In this document: piece after piece, positions 31,504 to 38,960 of the stretch
How the letters are laid out: each line of letters begins with the position of its first letter
How positions within the stretch are numbered: position 1 is the stretch's first letter
DNA from: Candidatus Aminicenantota bacterium
Lineage (GTDB): Bacteria > Acidobacteriota > Aminicenantia > UBA2199
Reading direction: 5' to 3'
DNA: 39,248 nucleotides
Assembly (NCBI GenBank): GCA_018262835.1
Contig: JADFDP010000017.1
Location: 1-39,248 of the forward strand
Notes under the pieces: generated by a model
Databases searched by the model: none
What the model saw: only the letters and a program-made list of their open reading frames with translations
What the model was told of the DNA's origin: nothing
Translations under genes and position numbers: made by a program

Positions 31504-31513
31504 GGCACTTGCT
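31497..31513 (+). promoter_or_regulatory. Sigma-54 promoter of the DUF2202 gene
   Basis: TTGGCATGGCACTTGCT fits the -24/-12 consensus TTGGCACGNNNNTTGCW with one mismatch. GG (31499-31500) and GC (31511-31512) are exactly 10 bases apart. The start near 31524 gives a leader of about 29 bases containing AAAGGAG before the ATG at 31553. This is the best sigma-54 match in the window. Confidence 0.7.
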
Positions 31514-31552
31514 TATCCAATGGTGTTTCTAAATTAACCAAAGGAGTTTAAG

Positions 31553-32269
31553 ATGAAGCAAAGATTCATTTTAGTCACACTGCTGATAGTGATCGGTACA
31601 TTGGGCCTCGTGGCCCAAAACAGTTACGGCAGGAAAGACAACAACAATGGCGGCGGCAATGGCGATTGCATCAACCTGCTGCAGCTACCCAACGAGGATG
31701 TCTCGGATGTTGAGCGGCAATACCTGCTAACCATGCGCGAGGAAGAGAAACTGGCCCGTGATGTCTACAACTATTTGGCCGGCCGCTGGAGCCTGCGCAT
31801 CTTCTCCCAGATCGCCCTTAGCGAGAGCAAACACATGGAGGCGATCAAACAGCTGTTGGACAAGTACGGCATCCCCGACCCCGTGGGCGAGGATATTCCC
31901 GGCCAGTTCAGCCGCGGCGATTTCCAGGAATTGTATGCCCAACTGACTACCACGGGCGGTGCCGCCATCGGCGAGGCGCTGAAAGTGGGAGCAACCATTG
32001 AGGATCTGGATATTTATGACTTGGTAAAGGCGATCGCGGAGTCGGACAGCCAGGACATCCTGACCGTCTTCCAAAACCTGGTCAAGGGATCGCGCAACCA
32101 TCTGCGCTCCTTCGTTTCCCACTTGCAATCGCTGCAAATCACCTACGTGCCGCAATATATTTCCCAGGAAATGTTCGATGCCATCGTCAATTCCGCCCCC
32201 GAACACGGTTATTATGATGCGACGGGGAATCCCAGTGAACAAGGCAACTGGTGGGAGGGCAGCAACTGA
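31553..32269 (+). CDS. Secreted DUF2202 (ferritin-like fold) protein
   Basis: The 238-residue protein has an N-terminal signal peptide (about 1-25, KQRFILVTLLIVIGTLGLVA, cleavage near AQN) and a Gly/Asn-rich linker. The DUF2202 domain (about 45-215) includes LTMREEEKLARDVYNYLAGR, FSQIALSESKHMEAIKQLLD, a helix around EALKVGATIEDLDIYDLVKA and FQNLVKGSRNHLRSFVSHLQ. The E/H residues in the first two segments sit where ferritin-like proteins bind two metals. The DUF2202 function is not established; metal-linked stress protection is a guess. It stands alone behind a sigma-54 promoter and ends at an intrinsic terminator, so its synthesis should be conditional. Confidence 0.88.
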   Translation: MKQRFILVTLLIVIGTLGLVAQNSYGRKDNNNGGGNGDCINLLQLPNEDVSDVERQYLLTMREEEKLARDVYNYLAGRWSLRIFSQIALSESKHMEAIKQLLDKYGIPDPVGEDIPGQFSRGDFQELYAQLTTTGGAAIGEALKVGATIEDLDIYDLVKAIAESDSQDILTVFQNLVKGSRNHLRSFVSHLQSLQITYVPQYISQEMFDAIVNSAPEHGYYDATGNPSEQGNWWEGSN

Positions 32270-32289
32270 CAGGGCGTAAGCAATCACCA

Positions 32290-32318
32290 GGGCGCCCCAT
32301 AAAGGCGCCCTTTTTTTT
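32290..32318 (+). terminator. Intrinsic terminator of the DUF2202 gene
   Basis: GGGCGCC (32290-32296), a 7-base loop and GGCGCCC (32304-32310) form a strong hairpin followed by eight T residues (32311-32318). It lies 20 bases after the stop codon. This is the clearest terminator in the window. Confidence 0.93.
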
Positions 32319-32349
32319 AATGACAAAAGGGACGGACCATGGGATCTTA

Positions 32350-32473
32350 CTCGGTGCTTGACTTCTTGACTTTGTCAGCGGCATATGAGGGGCTTGAAAG
32401 GCCAATTTTTGCTATCCTGCTTCATCTGCCACGTAAACAACTCGGCAAGAAGATTTTGAGATTCCCGCATGAA
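32350..32473. repeat. Diverged direct repeat, copy 2, in a gene-free stretch
   Basis: This is the partner of 31104-31226. It occupies much of the gap between the DUF2202 gene and the antitoxin gene (32270-32592), in which I see no intact gene. On the minus strand it contains RESQNLLAELF followed by unrelated residues, so it is a gene relic. Confidence 0.6.
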
Positions 32474-32566
32474 GGGCCTTGTTCGACAAAGGGGCCATAG
32501 GGGGTTTGGCCTCCGAATTCCAGAAATCACCATCGCCATCAACATTCGAAACAATTTTATTTATGT

Positions 32567-32572
32567 TATAAT
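32567..32572 (+). promoter_or_regulatory. -10 box of the toxin-antitoxin operon
   Basis: A perfect TATAAT lies 20 bases before the antitoxin ATG, with AGAGG between them as a ribosome-binding site. The -35 region (around 32545) is poor, so activation or weak basal expression is expected. Confidence 0.45.
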
Positions 32573-32592
32573 TTGCCTAGAGGTAAAACCAA

Positions 32593-32805
32593 ATGTCACC
32601 CACAAAAACCATCATAAATAAAGCCCTGAATCTGAAGCCTGCCGAACGCTTCCTCGTTATTGAAGCTCTCGTAAACAGCCTTGACAATCCCGATCCGGCA
32701 ATTGACAAAGCTTGGGCTAAAGAAGCGGAAAAACGGCTTAAAGCTTATAAAGCCGGTAAACTAAAAACTGTTTCCTTTGAGGCGATGTTTCCAAAGCATT
32801 CATGA
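32593..32805 (+). CDS. Antitoxin of the addiction-module component family (TIGR02574/PF09720)
   Basis: The 70-residue protein matches the small antitoxin family with the pattern LKPAERFLVIEALVNSLD and a C-terminal helix AKEAEKRLKAYKAGKLK. Such proteins are the labile partners of RelE/ParE-type toxins and usually repress their own operon. The toxin gene overlaps its end by 4 bases. It belongs to the AT-rich accessory patch. Confidence 0.88.
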   Translation: MSPTKTIINKALNLKPAERFLVIEALVNSLDNPDPAIDKAWAKEAEKRLKAYKAGKLKTVSFEAMFPKHS

Positions 32806-33095
32806 AAATTGAAATCCTGCAAATCGCCCGCCTGGAATTTGAAAACGCACAGGAGTATTACGAACTGGAGCAACCCGGGTTAGGCGCCAGATTTGAAAAC
32901 GAAATAAGACAGGCGTTATTGCGTATCCAGCAATATCCAAAAGTTTGGTCAACGGAACGCAAAGAAATCCGCCGCTGTTTTATCCACAAATTCCCCTATA
33001 AAATCCTCTACTCGATCCAAAAAGAAATTATTGTGGTACTCGCATTTGCTCATTTACATAGAAAACCGGATTATTGGATTGATAGAATGAAATAA
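32802..33095 (+). CDS. RelE/ParE-family toxin
   Basis: The 97-residue protein has the RelE/ParE fold pattern: the helix ARLEFENAQEYYELEQPGLG, then FENEIRQALLRIQQYPKVW and the strand-rich end RRCFIHKFPYKILYSIQKE and IIVVLAFAHLHRKPDYW. By family it either inhibits DNA gyrase (ParE) or cleaves mRNA at the ribosome (RelE); the sequence alone does not decide. The start overlaps the antitoxin stop (ATGA), the standard layout for such pairs. Confidence 0.92.
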   Translation: MKIEILQIARLEFENAQEYYELEQPGLGARFENEIRQALLRIQQYPKVWSTERKEIRRCFIHKFPYKILYSIQKEIIVVLAFAHLHRKPDYWIDRMK

Positions 33096-33242
33096 TCTTC
33101 GAAGGCCATTGCGTGGCTTTTAGACCTCGTCAGAATGACCTGGCATTCAGACCTGGGAAAGCGATGGTCCGGAACAGCACAAATTGTCCGTCGATCCTAA
33201 TGGACCTAGTTTGTCTGCCACCTAAAGGGAGTGAGTCTGTCA

Positions 33243-33271
33243 TTGCCCAGAGTGGACTTCTGCTGTATAAT
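33243..33271 (+). promoter_or_regulatory. Sigma-70 promoter of the phosphomannomutase-uppP unit
   Basis: TTGCCC (33243-33248), 17 bases and a perfect TATAAT (33266-33271) precede the ATG at 33296, with GAAGGAGTGA as ribosome-binding site between them. This placement supports the 33296 start and excludes the longer in-frame extension. Confidence 0.6.
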
Positions 33272-33295
33272 GGCGCTTTTGAAGGAGTGACCAAA

Positions 33296-34660
33296 ATGAT
33301 CAACGAAGCGATTTTCAGGGAATACGATATCCGCGGCCTGGCCGAGAGCGAATTGGCCGACCCGGTGGTGGAGCGCATCGCCATGGCCGCCGCCGCCGTT
33401 TATGTCCGCGAAGGGAAAAAGGAGATCGCCATGGGCATGGACGGCCGGCCCAGTTCTCCCCACATAAAAAACCTTTTTAGCCGGACCCTGGCCCGTTACG
33501 GCCTGCAGGTCACCGACCTGGGGCTGGTGCCCACGCCGGTGGTCTATTTCGCGGCTTTCCGGCACAAGATGGACGGGGCCGTCATCATCACCGCTTCGCA
33601 CAACCCGAGCGAATACAACGGCTTCAAGATCATGCTCGGCACGGCGGCGCTCTATGGCGAGCAGATCAAGGAGATCTACCGCCTGGCCCGCGACGGTCCA
33701 TTCCCGGTTGAAAAAAAAGGCGGGATCACCAAAAAAGACATCCTGCCCGAATACCTGGCCTATATCGAGAAAAACATCAAGCTGAAAAAAAAGATCCGCG
33801 TGGTCGTCGACGGCGGCAACGGCACCGGCGGCATCACCGCTCCCGAACTCTACCGCCGGCTGGGCGCCGATGTCATTCCCCTTTTCTGCGACGTGGACGG
33901 GCGCTTCCCCAACCACCATCCCGACCCCACCGTGGTCAAGAACCTGCAGGACCTGATCGCCAAGGTGAAAGAGACCGGCGCCGACCTGGGCATCGGCCTG
34001 GACGGCGACGCCGACCGCATCGGCGTCGTCGACAACCGCGGGCGGATCCTCTGGGGCGACCAGCTGCTGATCATCTACGCCCGCGACATCCTCAGGGACC
34101 ATCCCGGGGCCACGATCATTTCCGAGGTCAAGGCCTCGGAGGTGCTCTACAGCGAGATCCGCAAGTACGGCGGCAAGCCCATCATGTGGCAGGCCGGCCA
34201 TTCGCTGATCAAAAAAAAGCTTTTCGAGGTGAACGCCCTGGCCGCCGGCGAAGTCAGCGGCCACGTTTTCTTTAACGACAAGTGGTTCGGCTTTGACGAC
34301 GCGGTCTATGCCGGGGCGCGGCTGCTGGAGATACTCGCCGCCACGGACTCGAGCCTGGCCGAACTATTCGACACGATACCACAGGTCTTCAATACCCCCG
34401 AGATCCGCGTCGATTGCGGCGATCATGTCAAGTTCAAGGTCGTCGCCGCCATCCGCGATCATTTCAAGAAGATACTGCCGGTGATCGATATCGACGGCGC
34501 CCGCATCAAGTTCCCCCGCGGCTGGGCCCTGGTCCGGGCCTCCAATACCCAGCCGTCGCTGGTCGTCCGTTTCGAGGCCGATTCGGCCGAAGAACTGCAG
34601 AAGATCCAGGACCAGGTCAACGAGGTCATCCGCGGCGCCCAGGCGCGGATCGTCGGCTGA
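33296..34660 (+). CDS. Phosphomannomutase/phosphoglucomutase
   Basis: The 454-residue enzyme of the alpha-D-phosphohexomutase family interconverts hexose 6- and 1-phosphates, supplying sugar nucleotides for envelope polysaccharides. The phosphoserine is S101 in ITASHNPSEYNGFK, the magnesium loop is DGDADR (about 236-241), the sugar-binding loop is GEVSGHVFFN, and the phosphate-binding C-terminal part is RASNTQPSLVVRFEA. The start MINEAIFREYDIRG is family-typical and has a good ribosome-binding site. Whether mannose or glucose is preferred cannot be read. uppP follows with almost no gap, consistent with envelope synthesis. Confidence 0.93.
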   Translation: MINEAIFREYDIRGLAESELADPVVERIAMAAAAVYVREGKKEIAMGMDGRPSSPHIKNLFSRTLARYGLQVTDLGLVPTPVVYFAAFRHKMDGAVIITASHNPSEYNGFKIMLGTAALYGEQIKEIYRLARDGPFPVEKKGGITKKDILPEYLAYIEKNIKLKKKIRVVVDGGNGTGGITAPELYRRLGADVIPLFCDVDGRFPNHHPDPTVVKNLQDLIAKVKETGADLGIGLDGDADRIGVVDNRGRILWGDQLLIIYARDILRDHPGATIISEVKASEVLYSEIRKYGGKPIMWQAGHSLIKKKLFEVNALAAGEVSGHVFFNDKWFGFDDAVYAGARLLEILAATDSSLAELFDTIPQVFNTPEIRVDCGDHVKFKVVAAIRDHFKKILPVIDIDGARIKFPRGWALVRASNTQPSLVVRFEADSAEELQKIQDQVNEVIRGAQARIVG

Positions 34661-34661
34661 C

Positions 34662-35420
34662 ATGCCCTTCACCATCAAGATCATCCTGCTGGCCCTGGTG
34701 CAGGGAGTCACGGAATTCTTTCCCGTCAGTTCCAGCGGCCACCTGCTTGTTTTCCAGAAGGTCCTGAACTTCACTACCCTGCCCCTGGTTTATGACATTT
34801 TTTTTCACCTGGGCACCTTGCTGGCGGTCGTGGTCTATTTTTTCAAGGACCTGAAGCCCCTGGCGCTGCGTTTTTACGAAAAAGAGAATTTCCGCATGCT
34901 GTTGCTGCTGGCGACCGCCACGCTGCCCACGGCGATCATCGGCTTGGTTGGCAAGGATTTTTTTGAAGCGCTTTTCACAAAACCCAACACCCTGGGATTT
35001 TGTTTCATCTTCACCGCCGCGGTACTGCTGGCCTCAAGATTCCTGCGCCTGAAAAAAATGTCCGCGTTTCCGGCCGCGTTCCTCATCGGCGTCGCCCAGG
35101 GCGTCGCCATCATCCCCGGCGTCTCCCGCTCCGGCATGACCATCGCCGCGGCCCTGATCCTCGGCCTGAACTTCGAATTTTCTTTCCGCTTTTCCTTCCT
35201 GCTCTCCATCCCGGCTATTTTGGGGGCGGTGATCCTCGAATGGAACAAGATCCCCTGGCAGGGAGGCCATTGGCCGCAGCTGCTGCTGGCCGTGCTGGCC
35301 GCGGCTCTCTTCGGCTACCTGGCCCTGGGCCTGCTGAAAAAGATCATGCTGCGCGACAAGTTCCATCTCTTTGGAATTTACGCGCTGGCGGCCGGAATTT
35401 TGACCCTGCTTTTTCTTTAG
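34662..35420 (+). CDS. uppP: Undecaprenyl-diphosphatase (UppP/BacA)
   Basis: The 252-residue inner-membrane enzyme recycles undecaprenyl diphosphate to the monophosphate carrier used for peptidoglycan and O-antigen synthesis. Both signature regions are present: LVQGVTEFFPVSSSGHLLVF (about 12-31) with the active-site glutamate, and GVAQGVAIIPGVSRSGMT (about 143-160) with PGxSRSxxT. Seven or eight hydrophobic helices are visible. The ATG lies one base after the mutase stop codon, so the genes are coupled. Confidence 0.95.
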   Translation: MPFTIKIILLALVQGVTEFFPVSSSGHLLVFQKVLNFTTLPLVYDIFFHLGTLLAVVVYFFKDLKPLALRFYEKENFRMLLLLATATLPTAIIGLVGKDFFEALFTKPNTLGFCFIFTAAVLLASRFLRLKKMSAFPAAFLIGVAQGVAIIPGVSRSGMTIAAALILGLNFEFSFRFSFLLSIPAILGAVILEWNKIPWQGGHWPQLLLAVLAAALFGYLALGLLKKIMLRDKFHLFGIYALAAGILTLLFL

Positions 35421-35452
35421 CGCCGCAGCAGGGGGCAGCAGTTCCGAATCCC

Positions 35453-36976
35453 TCAGTGATTCCCCTGCAGCTGCTGGCGCACCATTTCAGTGATGGTGCG
35501 GAAATCGATCTTGCCGCTGCCCATCTTGGGGAACTCACCCAAGACCACGAACTGCTTGGGCAGGGCGATGGTGGGAAGTTCTTCGGCCATGCGTTTCAGT
35601 ATCTTCTTTTCGTTGACTTGGTGGGTCACGGCGGCGACGATCCTGGCCCCCTTCAGAGAATCAGGGACCTCAACCACGCAGCAATCGATGCCTTCAGGCA
35701 GAAGATGGAGCAGCGCGCTTTCCACCCTGACCAGCGAGACCATTTCGCCGCCGATCTTGACAAAGCGCTTCAACCGGCCGCGGTGCCACAGGTAGCCTTC
35801 CTCGTCCAGAACGCCCATATCGCCGGTCTCGTACCAGCCGTCCTTGATGCGCAGCGACGTCTCTTCCAGGTCGTCAAAATAGCCCTTCATGACCAGGTCG
35901 CCCTTGACCAGGATCTTCCCCTCGCCTCCCGGCGGCAGCGCCTCGCCGCTGTTGATGTCCACGATTTTCACCCGCACGCTGGGCAGCACTTTGCCTACGC
36001 TGCCGGGCTTGTTGGCATTGGGCAGGTTGGTGGCCACGACCGGGCTGGTCTCGGTCGTGCCGTATCCCTCGCAGAGTTCGAGGCTGTGCTTTTCCAGGAA
36101 ACCGGCGCGCAGCGAATCCGGGGTCTTGTCGGCTCCGGCGACAGCGACGCGCAGCGAGGAAAAATCACCGGGATCGGACTGGCGCAGGTAGCCGGAAAAA
36201 AAGCTGGGCGTGCCGACCATCAGGGAAACTTTTTCCTCGCGCACGATGGCGCAGATCTTCTTGTACTCCAGGGGGTTGGCATAAGAGACAATGGTCATGC
36301 CGAAAAGCAACGGCAGCCAGAAATCGACATTATGGCCGAAAACATGGAAAAGCGGCAGATTGGCCAGCATGATGTCATCGCTGGTCACGGTCAGGACCTT
36401 GCCGATATCCATGACGTTCGACCCGATGTTGCGGTGCGTCAACTGCACCGCCTTGGGGTCCTTTTCACTGCCCGAAGTGAAGAGGATCACCAAATTGTCA
36501 TCGGGCTCGCCCCGGTGAACCGCTTTCAGCAGGAAACCGATCGGCAGTTTGGATTTTAAAAGCGCCCGCATTTTGTCGGCGGGCCCCAGGTCTTCCATGA
36601 TATCCTCGATGAAGACCATTCCCGATACCAGGCGGCAGCCGATCTTTTCCAGCAATGCCCGGGAGGCGATGATGGTCTTGAAACCGCATTTTCTCTGGGC
36701 GTACTCGGCGTTGTTGGCCGCGCCGGTCGAATAATTGATCATTACCGGAACTTTACCGGCCAGCAGCACGCCTAGGACCGAAAGCATACAGCCCGCCGAA
36801 GTGGGGACCATGATGCCAATGAAGCCGTCATGATATTTTTTGAATTTGCCGGCCAGGATCAGCGAAGCGATCAGGGCCTTGTTGTAGGTGATCTTCTTCT
36901 CGGTGGTGCGGTCGATAATGGCTGGTTTTTCCCCGTATTTCTTGGCGTTTTTGATGAATTCCTGGTGCAGAAGCAT
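35453..36976 (-). CDS. Acyl-CoA/acyl-ACP synthetase (AMP-forming, Aas-like)
   Basis: The 507-residue member of the adenylate-forming superfamily has the P-loop-like motif ILFTSGSEKDPKAVQLTHRN (about 164-183), the adenine-binding region ELCEGYGTTETSP, the hinge ETGDMGVLDEEGYLWHRGRLKRFVKIGGE and the catalytic lysine in FPKMGSGKIDFRT. The P-loop style and overall length recall the C-terminal acyl-ACP synthetase half of Aas, here without the acyltransferase half. It probably activates fatty acids for phospholipid repair or salvage. A GGAGG ribosome-binding site precedes the ATG. It converges with uppP, with 32 bases between the stop codons. Confidence 0.88.
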   Translation of the reverse strand: MLLHQEFIKNAKKYGEKPAIIDRTTEKKITYNKALIASLILAGKFKKYHDGFIGIMVPTSAGCMLSVLGVLLAGKVPVMINYSTGAANNAEYAQRKCGFKTIIASRALLEKIGCRLVSGMVFIEDIMEDLGPADKMRALLKSKLPIGFLLKAVHRGEPDDNLVILFTSGSEKDPKAVQLTHRNIGSNVMDIGKVLTVTSDDIMLANLPLFHVFGHNVDFWLPLLFGMTIVSYANPLEYKKICAIVREEKVSLMVGTPSFFSGYLRQSDPGDFSSLRVAVAGADKTPDSLRAGFLEKHSLELCEGYGTTETSPVVATNLPNANKPGSVGKVLPSVRVKIVDINSGEALPPGGEGKILVKGDLVMKGYFDDLEETSLRIKDGWYETGDMGVLDEEGYLWHRGRLKRFVKIGGEMVSLVRVESALLHLLPEGIDCCVVEVPDSLKGARIVAAVTHQVNEKKILKRMAEELPTIALPKQFVVLGEFPKMGSGKIDFRTITEMVRQQLQGNH

Positions 36977-37086
36977 GGCAACCTCCGGATAGTTTGATTT
37001 TAACGAATCTTTATATCACAATTCTGAGGCCGGGTAAACAAGCGGAGCAGGGAAGAGCGCGGCGGCGGCAGGCGTTCTCCGGGGAA

Positions 37087-37362
37087 TTACTTGGTTTTGA
37101 CTTTTTTTTCCTTGATTTTGAACTTTTTTAATTTTTGGGCGATGGTATTTCGGTGCAGTTTGACGCTCGTCGACATTTTCAGCACGTTATGGTCGTATTT
37201 TTCCAGCAGGGCCTGCAGCAGGGTCTTTTCAAATTCCTCGGTTATCTCCTTGTAAAAAAGGTAGCGGGAATTGACCGCCTTGCCGGCCAGAATCTTCATC
37301 TGATTCTTGATGGTCAGGGCATCAAACTGATCGGTTAGTTCGGCTATCTTTTTTACAGTCAT
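37087..37362 (-). CDS. Small Fis-type helix-turn-helix protein
   Basis: The 91-residue protein ends in a Fis/HTH_8-like domain (about 43-85): EEFEKTLLQALLEKYDHNVL followed by KMSTSVKLHRNTIAQKLKKF, comparable to the DNA-binding end of Fis and NtrC-type regulators. The tail is very lysine-rich (KIKEKKVKTK). It could be a nucleoid-associated or local regulatory protein; the target is unknown. It overlaps cvpA by 41 bases in another frame, an unusually long overlap, so translation from the cvpA mRNA is likely. Confidence 0.75.
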   Translation of the reverse strand: MTVKKIAELTDQFDALTIKNQMKILAGKAVNSRYLFYKEITEEFEKTLLQALLEKYDHNVLKMSTSVKLHRNTIAQKLKKFKIKEKKVKTK

Positions 37363-37867
37363 AGAATTCTATTGCCCTCAACTTGTTCCTCAGCGAGGGA
37401 GGCAACACTTGCATACCGACCACGAGCACCCTGACCAGATGGGGCGCCAGCTGCGAATCGTTCAATAATTCCTGGTTCAAGGGAAAAACCAGGAAGCTGT
37501 AGATCACCAGGCCGGCCAGCAGGACGCCGCGCAACAACCCAAAGGCAGCTCCCAACAGGCGATCCATGGCTTTAAGCGGACCCACCAGCAAGTATCTGCC
37601 GACCAGATGAGTGATGAGCGAACCGGCGGCGGCAACCAGCACCAGCACCAGCAGGAAACCGGCGAAATTGGCCAGGTCCCGGCTGCCGATCCAGCCGTTC
37701 AGCAGAAGTCCGGCTTCCTGATAATAGAAAAAAGCGACCAGCAAAGCCGCGATCAGGAAAATCAGTGAAAACAGCTCGCGCACCAGGCCGCGGAAAAGGC
37801 CGAAAAAAAAGGAAAAAAACAGGATCAATATAAAAAGCAGGTCCAGGATGTTCCATTCGCCGTTCAT
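37322..37867 (-). CDS. cvpA: CvpA family membrane protein
   Basis: The 181-residue protein has four hydrophobic helices (about 9-25, 30-47, 67-88, 105-128). The start NILDLLFILILFFSFFFGLF with the following RGLVRE, and the LDRLLGAAFGLLRG segment, are typical of CvpA. The family is needed for colicin V production and envelope stress resistance in E. coli; its biochemical role is unclear. Its start overlaps the purC stop by 4 bases (ATGA), and a purine gene neighbour is a common cvpA setting. Confidence 0.88.
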   Translation of the reverse strand: MNGEWNILDLLFILILFFSFFFGLFRGLVRELFSLIFLIAALLVAFFYYQEAGLLLNGWIGSRDLANFAGFLLVLVLVAAAGSLITHLVGRYLLVGPLKAMDRLLGAAFGLLRGVLLAGLVIYSFLVFPLNQELLNDSQLAPHLVRVLVVGMQVLPPSLRNKLRAIEFYDCKKDSRTNRSV

Positions 37868-38745
37868 GGTTCCTGACCGGTCAAAATACGGAAAATCTCC
37901 CGGTATTTTTCGCTGGTGGAGACAATCACTTCAGCGGGGAGTTCGGGGGGGGGCGAATGCCGGTCCCAGGAAGTGCCCAGCAGGTAATTGCGCACGAACT
38001 GCTTGTCGAAGGGCAGAGGCTCCTGACCGGGTTGGTAGTCGTCCCGTTTCCAGAACCGCGAGCAATCGGGAGTGAAAATTTCATCGACCAGAAAAATGTT
38101 CCCCTGGCCGTCGTGGCCGAACTCGAATTTGGAATCGGCGATGATGATCCCCCTGGACAGGGCGTATTCGCTTGCCGCCGCGAACAATTGCAGCGACAGG
38201 GACTGCAGGACCGCCGCCGTTTCGCCGCCCAGCTTGTCGGTAAATTGCTCTGAAGTCATGTCCTCGTCGTGGCCACGCTCGACTTTGGTCGTCGGCGTAA
38301 AGATCGGCTCGGGAAGCCTTTCCGCGAATTTCAACCCCGCCGGCAGCTTGACGCCGCAGATGGCTCCGGTCTTTTGATAGGCCTGCCAGCCGGAACCAAC
38401 GATGTAGGCGCGGACAATGGCCTCGATGGGAAAGACGGTCAGTTTCCGGGCCAAAAGAGAGCGCTTCTCCAGCACCGGGAAATGGGGTGCGAATTCCGGT
38501 AATTTTTCCGGTTCAACGCTCAAAACATGGTTGGGGACCCGGCTTTTTGTCTTTTCGAACCAGAAAGCGGCGATGCGGTTCAAAACCTGGCCTTTGCCGG
38601 GGATCAGGGACGGGAGGACGAAATCAAAGGCCGAAATGCGGTCGCTGGAAACGATCAGCAGCCGGTCGTCGACTTCGAATACGTCGCGCACCTTTCCCCT
38701 CTTGAATAATTTGAATGGCAATTCTGCCCTGTTCAGCGGTTTCAA
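37864..38745 (-). CDS. purC: Phosphoribosylaminoimidazole-succinocarboxamide synthase (PurC)
   Basis: The 293-residue cytoplasmic enzyme joins CAIR and aspartate with ATP in de novo purine synthesis. Motifs include FKRGKVRDVFEVDDRLLIVS, SDRISAFDFVLPSLIPGKGQ, EAIVRAYIVGSGWQAY, SKFEFGHDGQGNIFLVDEI and TPDCSRFW. It is the longer, yeast Ade1-like form. The start is taken as TTG at 38745 because AGGAGAGGAG stands just upstream; an in-frame TTG at 38772 lacks a ribosome-binding site. It leads the purC-cvpA-fis-like unit. Confidence 0.95.
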   Translation of the reverse strand: MKPLNRAELPFKLFKRGKVRDVFEVDDRLLIVSSDRISAFDFVLPSLIPGKGQVLNRIAAFWFEKTKSRVPNHVLSVEPEKLPEFAPHFPVLEKRSLLARKLTVFPIEAIVRAYIVGSGWQAYQKTGAICGVKLPAGLKFAERLPEPIFTPTTKVERGHDEDMTSEQFTDKLGGETAAVLQSLSLQLFAAASEYALSRGIIIADSKFEFGHDGQGNIFLVDEIFTPDCSRFWKRDDYQPGQEPLPFDKQFVRNYLLGTSWDRHSPPPELPAEVIVSTSEKYREIFRILTGQEP

Positions 38746-38784
38746 TTCTCCTCTCCTCGTATGGGTTTGCAATTGGAAAAATGT

Positions 38785-38813
38785 ATTTTATTGAAGTCAA
38801 TAGTATTTGTCAA
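38785..38813 (-). promoter_or_regulatory. Sigma-70 promoter of purC
   Basis: On the minus strand, TTGACA (38808-38813, perfect), 17 bases and TAAAAT (38785-38790, one mismatch) form a strong promoter. The predicted start near 38778 gives a leader of about 33 bases before the TTG start. No PurR-like operator or purine riboswitch was recognised. Confidence 0.7.
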
Positions 38814-38839
38814 TCGGGGAAAACCTAACGAAAAAACAG

Positions 38840-38874
38840 GTTCAAAGTTCGATGTTCGAAGTTCGACGTTCGAC
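38840..38874. repeat. Five 7-base tandem units (GTTCRAN)
   Basis: GTTCAAA, GTTCGAT, GTTCGAA, GTTCGAC and GTTCGAC run in phase in the 197-base queA-purC gap. The period equals that of the array at 30603-30630, although the unit differs. Confidence 0.75.
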
Positions 38875-38960
38875 GTTAATGGAAAAGCCCTGCAATTTTA
38901 CTACCCTATATCTTTTGCCTTTTTTCTTGCCATACGCCGTCTGCCCTATGCCAGTTTCTT

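Noticed and set aside
33113-33295. N-terminal extension of the phosphomannomutase
   Set aside because: The family start MINEAIFREYDIRG at 33296 has GAAGGAG before it, and a TATAAT promoter lies inside the extension.
35410-35480. Interrupted inverted repeat between uppP and the acyl synthetase as a bidirectional terminator
   Set aside because: The arms around CAGCAGGGG and CCCCTGCAGCTGCTG are broken, partly inside the coding end of the synthetase, and lack T-runs.
38840-38874. Short CRISPR-like array
   Set aside because: Units are 7 bases with no spacers and no cas genes are nearby; it is a simple tandem repeat.
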